NCBI GenBank assembly: GCA_023014485.1
Contig: JAJOZX010005520.1
Location: 124,001 to 188,000 of the forward strand
Length of the DNA: 64,000 nt
Direction of reading: 5' to 3'
Source of the DNA: Bathynomus jamesi
Lineage: Eukaryota > Arthropoda > Malacostraca > Isopoda > Cirolanidae
A model generated the notes under the pieces. That model was not told the DNA's origin. It saw only the letters and a list, made by a program, of their open reading frames with translations, and searched no databases. The stretch's first letter is position 1, and every line of letters begins with the position of its first letter. Of this stretch, positions 21,157-31,820 are shown piece by piece. The position numbers and the translations under genes were made by a program.

Positions 21157-24057
21157 CAGGGTTTCTCAACGGGGGCGATTTCGCCCCCCTGGGGGCGAAA
21201 ATGAAATTCTTGTGGGGGCGAAAGTGGGCGAAAATTTGACTGAAGGGGGGCGAAAATTTATTTAGGCAACGATTAAAATTAAATTATTTTCGAATTGCTC
21301 ATCAATGGTTTTGAAACACTATTCGGAGTATGTATTGTGCCGTCGATGACGTTAAAGGGAATTGACCAATGAGAAGTGCAGTGGGGCGGGGTCGTCATTC
21401 AAAGCATTCTATAGCGGCTTAGTGACGGTTACGCATACGGTGCGTCAGTTCTTACCTAATTAGAAGCGTGGGCGGGTGTTATTTTTTGTGCTATTATCTA
21501 TTATCATTGATTTTTCTTTTAGTGCTTTAGTGCTTCTTAATTTTCGCGTTTGTCCCTTGTTTCGAGTACGGAGACAATGACCTCATTGTCACGTTTCTAG
21601 TCACTCAATTTAATCACTCAATTAGTGCTTCTTAAGAATAAAATAGAGTTTCGAATGTTCGCTTTCTTATCTGATAAAAACTCATAAATAAGGAGTGCTA
21701 ACATGTATAAATGTGATTTTCCTTTGAAAACGTTGCAAGGTTTAAGGCGGAGGATGCCAGTTTGGCCTACTTCTCGGGAATGAGGCTACTTGAACTTAAA
21801 ATTAGGCTTGCGCTACTAAAATGATAACGTGATTATTATTTTTAGTGCACTTTTAGTGCTTTTTAGTTGCCAAACTAGTGCCTTTTAAATTTTTTAATTA
21901 AAAAAGTAGCCTGATGATTCACATGATTGTGATGAAATGACATCTTGTATAACTAGCATCATAGCAAAATTAAAAGTACAATTATTAGGCCTATTACACC
22001 TAGTTTGCTAGTCTGAGTTGGAGATTGAGTCAGAAGGACAAAAAATTGAGTAGTTGAGGTTGGAGGTTTTGTGTACTAACTCCACAGCCTTGCTAATGAC
22101 ACATCTAAACCCTTTTTTTCAAATTTCAGATATTTTTTAAATACTTTATCGTTGTCAATTTTTTATTGTAATTACATAATGCACAAGACCCCTTAGTAAT
22201 GTCAAGTGGAGCAAAGAAAAAGTGTCGCCAATACCTTGGTGAATACCTATCTTACGGTTTTATTGAAAGCCCTCTCGATCCAAAAAAGCGTGTCTTTTAT
22301 GTAATAGTACTCTTTCGAATGAAGCTTTAAAACCGTCAAGACTTCTTGACCATTTCAAAAGGAAGCATCCAGATAAAGCTAATAAAACCGTTGACTATTT
22401 CAAAAAATTGAAAACCAATTTTGAGCAGCAACCTAACTTACTTACACATTTTGTAAAAAAAGATACCAAATTAGATGAAGCCAATGTTGCGTCATATGAG
22501 ATTGCAAAAATTGTTGCAAAAAATGGCTGGCCTCATACAATTACTGAGAAAGTCATAAAGCCTATATTAGAAACTGTTATTTCAAATGTGATGCATGAAG
22601 ATCCTTCAGGTATCTTAAAAAGTTTACCATTAAGCAACGATTCAATTCGAAGACAAATTGATGAAATGTCAGTGAATATTGAAGAACAACTAGTTGAAAG
22701 ATTGAAAAAAACTAATTTCTCAATTCAAGTTGATGAGTCCACAGTTGTTGATAACAAGGCCCTTCTCATGGCGTATGTACGTTATTTTAATGATGATTGT
22801 AAATTGAAAGAAGATATATTATTTGTGAAATACCTAGAAACTGACACTACTGGGGAATCTATTTTTATTGCTTTAAGATCCTGGTTTGATGAAAATAAAG
22901 TTCCATTAGAAAATTTGATATCGATTGCAACTGATGGTGCTACCTCAATGGTCGGAAGGCATAAAGGCCTCGTAGCACATTTGAAAAAAATATGTCCTGG
23001 AATCATTGCAATACATTGCATTGTTCACAGACATAATCTTGTAGCAAAAAATATGAGTCCAATTCTACATTATTCACTTGGTATAGTTATTAAAACTATC
23101 AATAAAATCAAATCACATAGCAAATATGATCGCCTATTCAGGAAGTTTTGTTCTGATCATGATGAACAGTATGTAAGACTTCTTTAACATACGGAAGTCA
23201 GATGGCTCTCCAAAGGAAATTGCTTAGCAAGATTTATAAACCTTTTTGATACCATAGTTAACTTTCTAGAAAGTGAAGGGGACGGAGATATTGCTAAAGA
23301 AATAAGAAAACATAAAAATGACATATATTATATGGCTTGGATATTTCGAAAGCTTAATGAGGTATCACTTCAACTTCAAGGAAAATTTATTACATTGATT
23401 GATTGTAAAACAGTATTGAAAGCATTTACTGAAAAATTGGAAATTTTTCAAAATAATTTACTTAAAAAAATGTTTCACAGCATGCCTGAGCTGGCAGAAA
23501 TTTGTTCTTCACTTACCAAAATGGATCTTGAAACGTATTCTGGACACTTATGTTCGTTAAAAAGTTATATGAACAAAAGATTCTCTGATTTATTTTCCTT
23601 TGAAGAAGAAATTCAAGAAGAATTAATTGAATTACGATGCAATGATAACTCAAAATACATGTATGAAAGTAGGAAAGACTGAATTCTGGTCATTAAAAGA
23701 CTGTAAAACACTATATCCAAGGTTATGGACCGAAATGGCCAAAATAATTGTCTGTTTTCCAACATCATATATGGTTGAAACTGGGTTTAGTTCAGTGAAT
23801 AAATTACTAACAAAGGAAAGAAACAGATTGGATGTATGCAGAAGAGGTGACATAAGAATTAAGCTCAGCGACATTGAACCGAACATTGCATATTTAGTAG
23901 AAAAACACCAATCTCAAGGATCTCATTAAATAAAATAGTAAGTTTGAAAGTTTTTTATTTCACTTTTTTTTTGTGTGTGTAGGGGGGCGATTTGAAAATA
24001 GAGTGGGCAAAAAAATTTTCAAGGGGGCGATGGTTAAAAAAAGGTTGAGAACCACTG
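21157..24057 (+). mobile_element. Nearly complete hAT element
   Basis: The ends are CAGGGTTTCTCAACGGGGGC and the complement of CAGTGGTTCTCAACC. The octamer CCCTAGAT flanks both sides exactly (21149-21156 and 24058-24065). The element is 2901 bp, of normal size, and carries an almost full-length transposase. G-rich GGGGGCGA motifs are repeated in both subterminal regions. It interrupts a LINE. Confidence 0.95.
22199..23929 (+). pseudogene. hAT transposase (SCAND3/ZBED-like), three lesions
   Basis: The protein would be a hAT transposase of about 575 residues. An ATG at 22199 opens it. A BED-type zinc finger follows at about 22288 (CLLCNSTLSNEALK, then DHFKRKHPD). The catalytic core has FSIQVDESTVVD (about 22725), ISIATDGATSMVG (about 22920) and IHCIVHRHNL (about 23010). 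The C-terminal dimerisation domain (FPTSYMVETGFSSVNKLLTK) ends at 23929. Only three breaks are visible: a one-base loss in an A run near 22285, one stop codon at 23185-23187 with the frame otherwise continuing, and one frameshift near 23670. This is a young copy. Confidence 0.9.
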
Positions 24058-24065
24058 CCCTAGAT

Positions 24066-24790
24066 GGACAAGAAATTCAGAGAAACTCCAAAGAAAGACT
24101 TTGGAGTTATAATGACCGACGACGCGAAATTCAAAATACAAACTAAGATGGCAGTAAACAAAGCAAAAAGAATAACTTTCCTCTGATGAAAGCACGAGCT
24201 GATCATACCAAAGTTGAAGCATTGCTCTCGCTCAGTCTTAATGTTCCCATATAAAAAAAAGATATCAACTAGAGGGAATTCAGCGAAACTTCACAACCAA
24301 GATCAATGGATACAAAGAACTAAATTACTGGGAAAAATTACGTAAATTAAATCTATACTCGCTGGAAAGAAGAAGTATACCGTAATTTACACATGGAAAA
24401 TAATAGAGGAACTAGTTCCAAATCTCAAATTGAACCCTATAACCATTCAAACAACAGTGTTAAATAGGAAAGGAAGAATACATGTTCTCAAAACAAGGGC
24501 CAAAGCAAGGGATTTCCTTAATCTTGAAGGAAAATAATTTGGTTGTTCAGAGAGTTAAGACTATTCAACCAGCTCCCCAAAGAATTAAGAAACGCTAGTG
24601 ATGTAGGAGTGGAAGTCTTCAAAAAGATTAGGTGCCAAACTCAGGGCAATCCAAGAGCAGCTAAAGGGAACAGTAACAGGAGAAACGAGAGTTCCAGCAC
24701 TTCCTGTCTCCTGCCAGACGTCCCCACCCCAAGGATTACTTCCTAGGCCGATTAGTCTCTTTAATCTCCTTAGCGAGTTTCGTTATAATA
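24066..24790 (+). pseudogene. LINE reverse transcriptase fragment, part 2
   Basis: This is the C-terminal region of a CR1/L2-like reverse transcriptase: KDFGVIMTDDAKFKIQ at about 24100, then a fingerprint like QLEGIQRNFTTKINGYKELN at about 24270, YSLERRRI at about 24360 and FNQLPKELRNASDVGVEVFK at about 24570. It is heavily frameshifted. It continues the fragment at 21038-21156. Confidence 0.65.
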
Positions 24791-24813
24791 CGAAGGTAAA
24801 GCGATTTATGGAT

Positions 24814-24818
<5 letters not shown>

Positions 24819-24856
<38 letters not shown>
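24819..24856. repeat. (TA)n microsatellite
   Basis: Pure TA repeat between the LINE fragment and the Penelope-like element. Confidence 0.93.
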
Positions 24857-24857
<1 letters not shown>

Positions 24858-24923
24858 TAAAATCACAAAATAACACGTGATCTTATTAATAAGCAAACAA
24901 CCACAGGGAAAAGGAAACACAAA

Positions 24924-24963
24924 GTCCGAGCGCTTTCGTGATATATTCACATTATCAAGGAGG
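24924..24963 (-). ncRNA. Candidate hammerhead ribozyme, left arm
   Basis: On the minus strand the sequence reads TCC, core TTGATAA, stem II GTGA-ATATA-TCAC, GAAA, a GCGC loop, TC and GGA. That is the order of a minimal type I hammerhead with a one-base-pair stem III and predicted cleavage after TC. The core differs from CTGATGA at positions 3 and 8, which pair with each other, so the change keeps pairing. One extra T lies between core and stem II. Confidence 0.55.
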
Positions 24964-25693
24964 AACAGAAAATAGAGAGAGATTACAAAGTAAATGAGTT
25001 AAATAGACAAGCAAAAAATTCACAATCGGCACCTCAAATTAAAGGCCTTAAAGCCCTCTAAAGATTTTTTCAATTGATAACATAATCTGTAGGCTGCTAA
25101 ATTACTAAATATATATAGATGAAAAAAAAAAAAAAAACCAATACAGAGAACAAAAATTATTATAATGGTTATTAACACTAATATTTAATTAAAGCAGGCA
25201 ATTAATTGGCAAGAATTTAATGAAAAACAAATAGATAAAGTAGATAACAAATAGATAACATAATCTGTAGGCTGCTAAATTACTAATATAAAAAGACTAT
25301 ATAGATGAAATTAGACAAAACACCAGTACAGAAAACAAAAATTATTATAATGGTTATTAACACTAATATTTAATTAAAGCAGGAAATTAAATGGCCAGAA
25401 ATTAATGAAAACAAAGGGAATGGTGCCATCGTCTTACAGAATATTACAAAATTTTTCTACAAACAGTCTGGAAAAGTTGTTTTCCCAAAGCAACCCAGTT
25501 GAAAAGTCCAATAAACTCCCCAGCAACCAAAGATTATACACGAAAGAAATATTACAATTAAAATAGACACATAAGAATGTTAACAGTTCTTACAATAATA
25601 TTTATTTATTTAACCAGGGCAAACCATTAAGGAGGCAAGAATGCAGTCAAGAAAACAGTAGGCCCTTCGCCAGCTTTCTGACAATGCACGAAT

Positions 25694-27045
25694 CTAATTT
25701 ATACAACCCAGGACTAATATTAAGGACCAAATCCGCATTATTCTTGACACACTTGATTCCAGTATATTTCTGCTAACAATAGATTTACTAAACCTTAATT
25801 TGGAAGCATTTTTCCAATCAATGGGATGATTAGTATCTCTTACGTGAATGAAAATGGCGTTAGATTCCTGGCCACTTCTTATACTGTATTGATGCTGTTT
25901 AATACGTAACTCAAGGGTCTTACCAGTTTGGCCAATGTAAAATTTATTACATATTGTGCAAGGGATTTTATATACACAACCATGTTCACTTAACGGGGAG
26001 TTCTTAATCAATGAATTCTTAATTACATCTAAATTTTTGAACGCAATATTTACGTTAAAAGTCCTCAGCAGATTCGGCAGATCAAGGAAATTTTCTCTGA
26101 ATGGTAACACTAAAACATTTTTTGTGTTATAAGGAATCTTATCCTTTACTTCGTAGAAGGTTTTCTTTGCCATTTTTAAGGACTTATCTATGCAGTTCTT
26201 TGGGTATTTTAAATCAAAAGCAATTTTGTATATTTTACTAATTTCGTCGTCAATGAACTCTGGGCTACAAATTCGTAGACCTCTTAGGAACAAAGTAGAA
26301 AGAACGGATCGTTTTACATTAATGTGGTGATCAGAATAATAATGTATATAGGAACAATTATTAGTGGGTTTTCTGTAAATATTGTACTTAAACTTTTTTC
26401 CAGACCTATATATTAAAACATCTAAAAAAGGGATCGAAGAATCTTTTTCTATTTCAACTGTAAAATTGATAGAGGGAGTTAAATTATTAAGTTTGGGTAA
26501 GAATTCATTGAGATTTAAAGTCACTGGCCAAAGACAAAGAACATCATCTACATATCTAAACCATGGAACATAATTTGGCAGAATCTTCCTTAATAACTTA
26601 CTTTCAAAAAACTCCATATATAAGTTACTCAAAATGGGGAGAGAGGGTTTCCCATCGCCATACCAAATTTCTGCCTAAAATATTCATTATTGAACACAAA
26701 TTTTGAGTCTACTATGCACAGCTTAATTAATTCTATAATTGTAGCCACAGGTAATGGCAAATTATGCTTAACCAATTCTTCCGAAAGAAACACTAATAGA
26801 TCCTCCACCGGGACTCTTGTAAATAAAGCGGTAACATCAAAGCTTACCAATCTAAAATTGTAATTGACACTGATACTATTTAATTTTTCCACCAGGTCTA
26901 CATTATTATTTAAGTGTGATTGTGAAATTGTGCCAAGGAGAGGATTAAGAATGGAGACAAGCCATTTGGATAGCTTATATGAGATAGATCCTATAGAACT
27001 AACAATAGGCCTTGCAGGATTATTTGGCTTATGAGTTTTAATCAG
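25694..27045 (-). pseudogene. Penelope-like RT / GIY-YIG protein, left arm
   Basis: The coding part has the reverse transcriptase thumb and palm, including FDVTALFTRVPVEDLL at about 26830, the catalytic YVDD at about 26550, and IPFLDVLIYRSGKKFKYN at about 26430. The C-terminal GIY-YIG endonuclease has CVYKIPCTICNKFYIGQTGK at about 25960 followed by a conserved arginine and histidine (LRIKQHQYS). The nuclease is what distinguishes Penelope-like elements from other retroelements. One frameshift at about 26630 splits the frame and another near 25745 changes the extreme C-terminus. The N-terminus is missing. Confidence 0.9.
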
Positions 27046-27059
27046 GCCATGTTACCGCT

Positions 27060-28246
27060 TTATTTACAAGAGTCCCGGTGGAGGATCTATTAGTGTTTCT
27101 TTCGGAAGAATTGGTTAAGCATAATTTGCCATTACCGTGGCTACAATTATAGAATTAATTAGCTGTGCATAGTAGACTCAAAATTTGTGTTCAATAATGA
27201 ATATTTTAGGCAGAAATTTGGTATGGCGATGGAAACCCTCTCTCCCCATTTTGAGTAACTTATATATGGAGTTTTTTGAAAGTAAGTTATTAAGGAAGAT
27301 TCTGCCAAATTATGTTCCATGGTTTAGATATGTAGATGATGTTCTTTGTCGATGATGTTGTCTTTGGCCAGTGACTTTAAATCTCAATGAATTCTTACCC
27401 AAACTTAATAATTTAACTCCCTCTATCAATTTTACAGTTGAAATAGAAAAAGATTCTTCGATCCCTTTTTTAGATGTTTTAATATATAGGTCTGGAAAAA
27501 AGTTTAAGTACAATATTTACAGAAAACCCACTAATAATTGTTCCTATATACATTATTATTCTGATCACCACATTAATGTAAAACGATCCGTTCTTTCTAC
27601 TTTGTTCCTAAGAGGTCTACGAATTTGTAGCCCAGAGTTCATTGACGACGAAATTAGTAAAATATACAAAATTGCTTTTGATTTAAAATACCCAAAGAAC
27701 TGCATAGATAAGTCCTTAAAAATGGCAAAGAAAACCTTCTACGAAGTAAAGGATAAGATTCCTTATAACACAAAAAATGTTTTAGTGTTACCATTCAGAG
27801 AAAATTTCCTTGATCTGCCGAATCTGCTGAGGACTTTTAACGTAAATATTGCGTTCAAAAATTTAGATGTAATTAAGAATTCATTAAAGAACTCCCCGTT
27901 AAGTGAACATGGTTGTGTATATAAAATCCCTTGCACAATATGTAATAAATTTTACATTGGCCAAACTGGTAAGACCCTTGAGTTACGTATTAAACAGCAT
28001 CAATACAGTATAAGAAGTGGCCAGGAATCTAACGCCATTTTCATTCACGTAAGAGATACTAATCATCCCATTGATTGGAAAAATGCTTCCAAATTAAGGT
28101 TTAGTAAATCTATTGTTAGCAGAAATATACTGGAATCAAGTGTGATCAAGAATAATGCGGATTTGGTCCTTAATATTAGTCCTGGGTTGTATAAATTAGA
28201 TTCGTGCATTGTCAGAAAGCTGGCGAAGGGCCTACTGTTTTCTTGA
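27060..28246 (+). pseudogene. Penelope-like RT / GIY-YIG protein, right arm
   Basis: The translation matches the left arm closely: RYVDDVLC at about 27330, the reverse transcriptase C-terminus, and the GIY-YIG nuclease with FYIGQTGKTLELRIKQH at about 27950. It ends with KLAKGLLFS and a stop at 28246, which probably represents the true C-terminus. A short duplication around 27340-27360 introduces a stop just after the YVDD motif, and one codon is missing relative to the left arm near 27885. The first part of the reverse transcriptase is absent. Confidence 0.88.
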
Positions 28247-28934
28247 CTGCATTCTTGCCCCTTAATGGTTTGCCCTGGTTAAATAAATAAATATTATTGT
28301 AAGAACTGTTAACATTCTTATGTGTCTATTTTAATTGTAATATTTCTTTCGTGTATAATCTTTGGTTGCTGGGGGTTTATTGGACTTTTCAACTGGGTTG
28401 CTTTTGGGAAAACAACTTTTCCAGACTGTTTGTAGAAATTTTGTAATATTCTGTAAGACGATGGCACCATTCCCTTTGTTTTCATTAATTTCTGGCCATT
28501 TAATTTCCTGCTTTAATTAAATATTAGTGTTAATAACCATTATAATAATTTTTGTTTTCTGTACTGGTGTTTTGTCTAATTTAATCTATATAGTCTTTTT
28601 ATATTTAGTAATTTAGCAGCCTACAGATTATGTTGTCTATTTGTTATCTACGTTATCTATTTGTTTTTCATTAAATTCTTGCCAATTAATTGCCTGCTTT
28701 AATTAAATATTAGTGTTAATAACCATTATAATAATTTTTGTTCCCTGTATTGGTTTTTTTTTTTTTTTTTTTCATCTATATACATATTTAGTAATTTAGC
28801 AGCCTACAGATTATGTTATCAATTGAAAAAATCTTTAGAGGGCTTTAAGGCCTTTAATTTGAGGTGCCGATTGTGAATTTTTTGCTTGTCTATTTAACTC
28901 ATTTACTTTGTAATCTCTGTCTATTTTCTGTTCC

Positions 28935-28972
28935 TCCTTGATAATGTGAATATATCACGAAAGCGCTAGGAC
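28935..28972 (+). ncRNA. Candidate hammerhead ribozyme, right arm
   Basis: Same motif as in the left arm: TCC at 28935, core TTGATAA at 28938-28944, stem II GTGA/TCAC at 28946-28958, GAAA at 28959-28962, GCGC, then TA and GGAC. The base before the predicted cleavage site is A here and C in the left arm; both are permitted. Penelope-like elements are known to carry hammerhead motifs. Confidence 0.55.
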
Positions 28973-29012
28973 TTTGTGTTTCCTTTTCCCTGTGGTTGTT
29001 TCCTTATATATA

Positions 29013-29916
29013 CAGGGCGTCCCAAAAAAATGTATACACACTTTAAATACTTATAAAGGCAGTGTTTATTAAAATATATTTCATTTTCAAGATGTAATAG
29101 AATCTACAGACATTATTTAATTGTTTTGTCAACGCCTGTTTTCAAACTGACGTCCGTTCTGGTCCAGGCACTGCTGATAACGCGAAGCAATGGAATCGCA
29201 AACATCACGAAACATTTCGTTTGGTATTTGTGTGCATTCTCGTTCAATGGCTGCTCTCAATTCAGCGACTGTTGCAGGTTTTATAGCGTAGACTTTGTCT
29301 TTTAAGTATCCCCATAAAAAAAATCTAGTGGTGTGAGGTCTGGTGAACGCGGAGGGTATTCTACGAAACCCCTTCGTCCAATCCACATCCACATCGTGCC
29401 AAGTACCACTCGCAATACTCCACTCTTCGGTCCGGATCATCTTCATTAATAGCATGGACTAATCTTGGAATGTAACTTTTCCATTGACAGCGCTTCAAAA
29501 TGCGTTGGACAGACGATTCTGAAATTCCTACCTCACGACTCGCTTGCCGCACAGATTTTCTTGGACTTTGGTGATACGTTTCCAGTACTCTTTCTTGCTT
29601 TGTGGGGCTTGTCGATGTCCGTGGTCTTCCGGAACGCTTCTTTGGACATTCTGAACAGTTCCATCGGCTTCAAACTTCTCTCTAATTCGAGTGATGGTAA
29701 GTCGCGTTGGTGGATCTGTTTGAAACTCCCTCCTAAACTGTCTTTGCACTTCAACTGCGTTTTCACACTTCCAGTAGCATTTTAGAATGAATTTCCTTTG
29801 TTCAAAGCTTAGTCTGACTGCCTTTATTAATTTTAATGGGTTTAACTTGGAAAGAAAGAAACATCAATTGAGCTATCAGCTGTTAAAGTGTGTATACATT
29901 TTTTTGGGACGCCCTG
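29013..29916 (-). mobile_element. Internally deleted mariner-like element 3
   Basis: The ends, length (904 bp) and internal deletion match element 2 at 19868-20776, in the opposite orientation. TA flanks both sides. Transposase remnants on the minus strand (29129-29770) keep the helix-turn-helix region and the third catalytic aspartate block, and lack the first two aspartates. An additional small deletion lies within the N-terminal region. Confidence 0.93.
29129..29785 (-). pseudogene. Mariner transposase remnant with core deleted
   Basis: Reading leftwards, fragments of the N-terminal helix-turn-helix region (KTQLKCKDS frame, then [19 protein letters not shown] at about 29540) lead to CEWYLARC and then straight to the WGYLKDKVYAIKPATV region. 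The jump falls at the same point as in element 2. The start codon region differs and several frames are used, so no product is expected. Confidence 0.85.
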
Positions 29917-29918
29917 TA

Positions 29919-30657
29919 TAGGGTGTCCATAAATTATTCACCCCATTATAAGCCTTAATAAATTCGTTATTATAGGAGCTATCTTAAAACGGTTTGCGGC
30001 AATTAATAACACAACTCAAGAAATTGTTTTCTTTATTTCGCAGAACATCCACTAGGGGCACAATGGCGACAGTGAAGGAGAAAGCAATGTGTGTGCTGTG
30101 GATGTGGGAAACCAAATCTCCAATTACTGTACAGAGACGTTTTCGGGAGGAATATCAGAAAACTCCTCAGCTGCACCTCAGCTTGAGGATATGCAGCCCC
30201 GTGTGTTCTTTCAGCAAGATGGGGCACCGCCACACTGGGGATTAGAAGTGCGGAGGTTCCTCAATGAAAAGTTCCCTTCTCGTTGGATCGGGCGAGATGG
30301 CCCTATTCCATGGCCTCCTCGTTCCCCGGATATCACGCCTCTGGATTTCTTTTTATGGGGCTACACAAAGGACAGAGTGTATGCAAAGAAGGTTAATAAC
30401 ATCACAGAATTAAGACACCGGATTGAAGAGACATTAGCTTCCATCATGCAAGACATGCTTCTTAATGTTTGGAACGAAATCATCTATCGCCTTGATGTTC
30501 TGCGTGCTACCAATGGGGGCTCACGTGGAGGTTTACTGAATTAAAACAAAAATTTCTTGAGTTGTGTTATTAATTGCCGCAAACCGTTTTAAGATAGCTC
30601 CTATAATAACGAATTTATTAAGGCTTATAATGGGGTGAATAATTTATGGACACCCTG
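29919..30657 (+). mobile_element. Internally deleted mariner-like element 4
   Basis: The right end is the complement of CAGGGTGTCCATAAATTATT and the left end is the same with the first C changed to T. Inner inverted repeat sequence extends beyond 70 bp (TTATAAGCC...AATAAATTCG-type blocks on both sides). TA flanks it. It begins two bases after mariner element 3 ends, so the two elements lie back to back. Confidence 0.88.
30063..30544 (+). pseudogene. Mariner transposase with internal deletion
   Basis: An ATG at 30063 starts the N-terminal helix-turn-helix region (MATVKEKAMCVLWMWETK). After about 120 bases the sequence jumps into the second half ([20 protein letters not shown] at about 30205), which holds the second catalytic aspartate and the third in PPRSPDITPLDFFLWG. 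The C-terminus ends at 30544. The jump also changes the frame. The first aspartate and most of the N-terminal half are lost. Confidence 0.88.
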
Positions 30658-31812
30658 TATATACAGTATATATATTAGCTGCAGATCCAATTTTATACGT
30701 TTTATAGTGTGTCGCAACGTTGGATTCAATTGACAGCTAAAAAAAAGGTTTTTTTCCCCAACTTTTGAATTTATGAAGATAAAAGGCTGATAAAAAACCC
30801 AAAACAGTCATCCGATTGTTTATTCTGAAATTGTATAACACGACAAGGCAATCACCTATATAAAGACTTAAATAAAAAGTTTGGACGTCAGATCCATTGC
30901 TTTTTAATGTTCACGATTTAGAAAAAAAAAAAAATGAAGATTGTAAACTAAAAAGTACTAAAATTTTAAAATAACCAGAATACAAATGAAACTTTAAAGC
31001 CGATTTAGGAGACTTTTTGTAGCGGGATTTTTATTATCGAGGGGGGGGGGGGGGGGGGGGGGGAGTCCAGATTTAGACATTCAAATGAAGACTTTACTTA
31101 CAGATGTGTAATTAATTTTGTATACAAGCTTATACCCAAACTAAACGCTAATTAATGCTTTTTCCCTATAAAAATAAAGTAAATTTTTTTTTAAAATTTT
31201 GAATTAAAACCTTTATAATATGCGTTTAAAAACAATAAAAAATTAAATGTTTTTAAAAAACTATTTTCATTCCCATGGCAACAGTACAATTTTAAATATA
31301 TTTATATACGTTTATTTCTTCAAAAGTCTTAATATTAAGAAAAGGAACTAATTCGAAATAATTATGGTGTAAGAGCAGCAACCAAAACGACTGCAAAGCA
31401 TTTTTTAACAAACAAAACAACATTAAACATGTTTTGAACACTTTTTTTTTTAACCCCTAAAACGCATTTAATGTCGACAGAAAATATTTGCTCAAGGAGG
31501 AAAATCAACTGGAATTGAATTTCAAATTGGTCGAACGAAATTAAACGAAAATAGATGACGATATGAATCATTTTGAATAAGTGACGAAAATTTGTGAAAT
31601 GAAACTCTGATGCGGAAGAAATATCAATAAAATGTGATCATTTCATGATATTTCAGAAGTAATTTTGCATTTCACAGATTACGATTTCACGCTTCTTTTT
31701 TCTCTCTCTTCAGTGAAGTGACTCTTTTTTTAGCTTTTACATTAGTTTAGCAGTTGATGACCCGGTGTACGTTAGTGTACATTTTTATATTATTTATTGG
31801 GGGTTGTTTAAC
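30658..31812. other. AT-rich stretch without recognisable gene
   Basis: No coding feature is supported. A run of 23 G lies at 31041-31063. The last ~100 bases may belong to the 5' side of the CR1-like LINE that resumes at 33356, since removing the two hAT insertions joins a readable LSNIKDHG-type motif. Confidence 0.5.
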
Positions 31813-31820
31813 CTTCTCAG

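Larger units (their letters stand above)
24896..27048 (-). mobile_element. Penelope-like element, left arm
   Basis: A 5'-truncated Penelope-like retroelement on the minus strand. It starts near 27048 in the reverse transcriptase at GLIKTHKPNNPARP, a hallmark of the family, and runs through the reverse transcriptase, GIY-YIG nuclease and a long 3' untranslated region. That region contains a ~178 bp direct repeat (about 25081 and 25259). The outer end is TCCC/AAACAACC-like sequence at 24896. It is joined head to head with the copy at 27049-29001. Confidence 0.88.
27049..29001 (+). mobile_element. Penelope-like element, right arm (inverted)
   Basis: A second 5'-truncated copy of the same element, on the plus strand, starting in the reverse transcriptase at VTALFTRVPV and almost identical to the left arm. 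The join at 27048-27050 brings the two truncated 5' ends together. The 3' end is at about 29001 with the same terminal sequence as the left arm, and it carries the same ~180 bp duplication (about 28623 and 28806). Confidence 0.88.
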
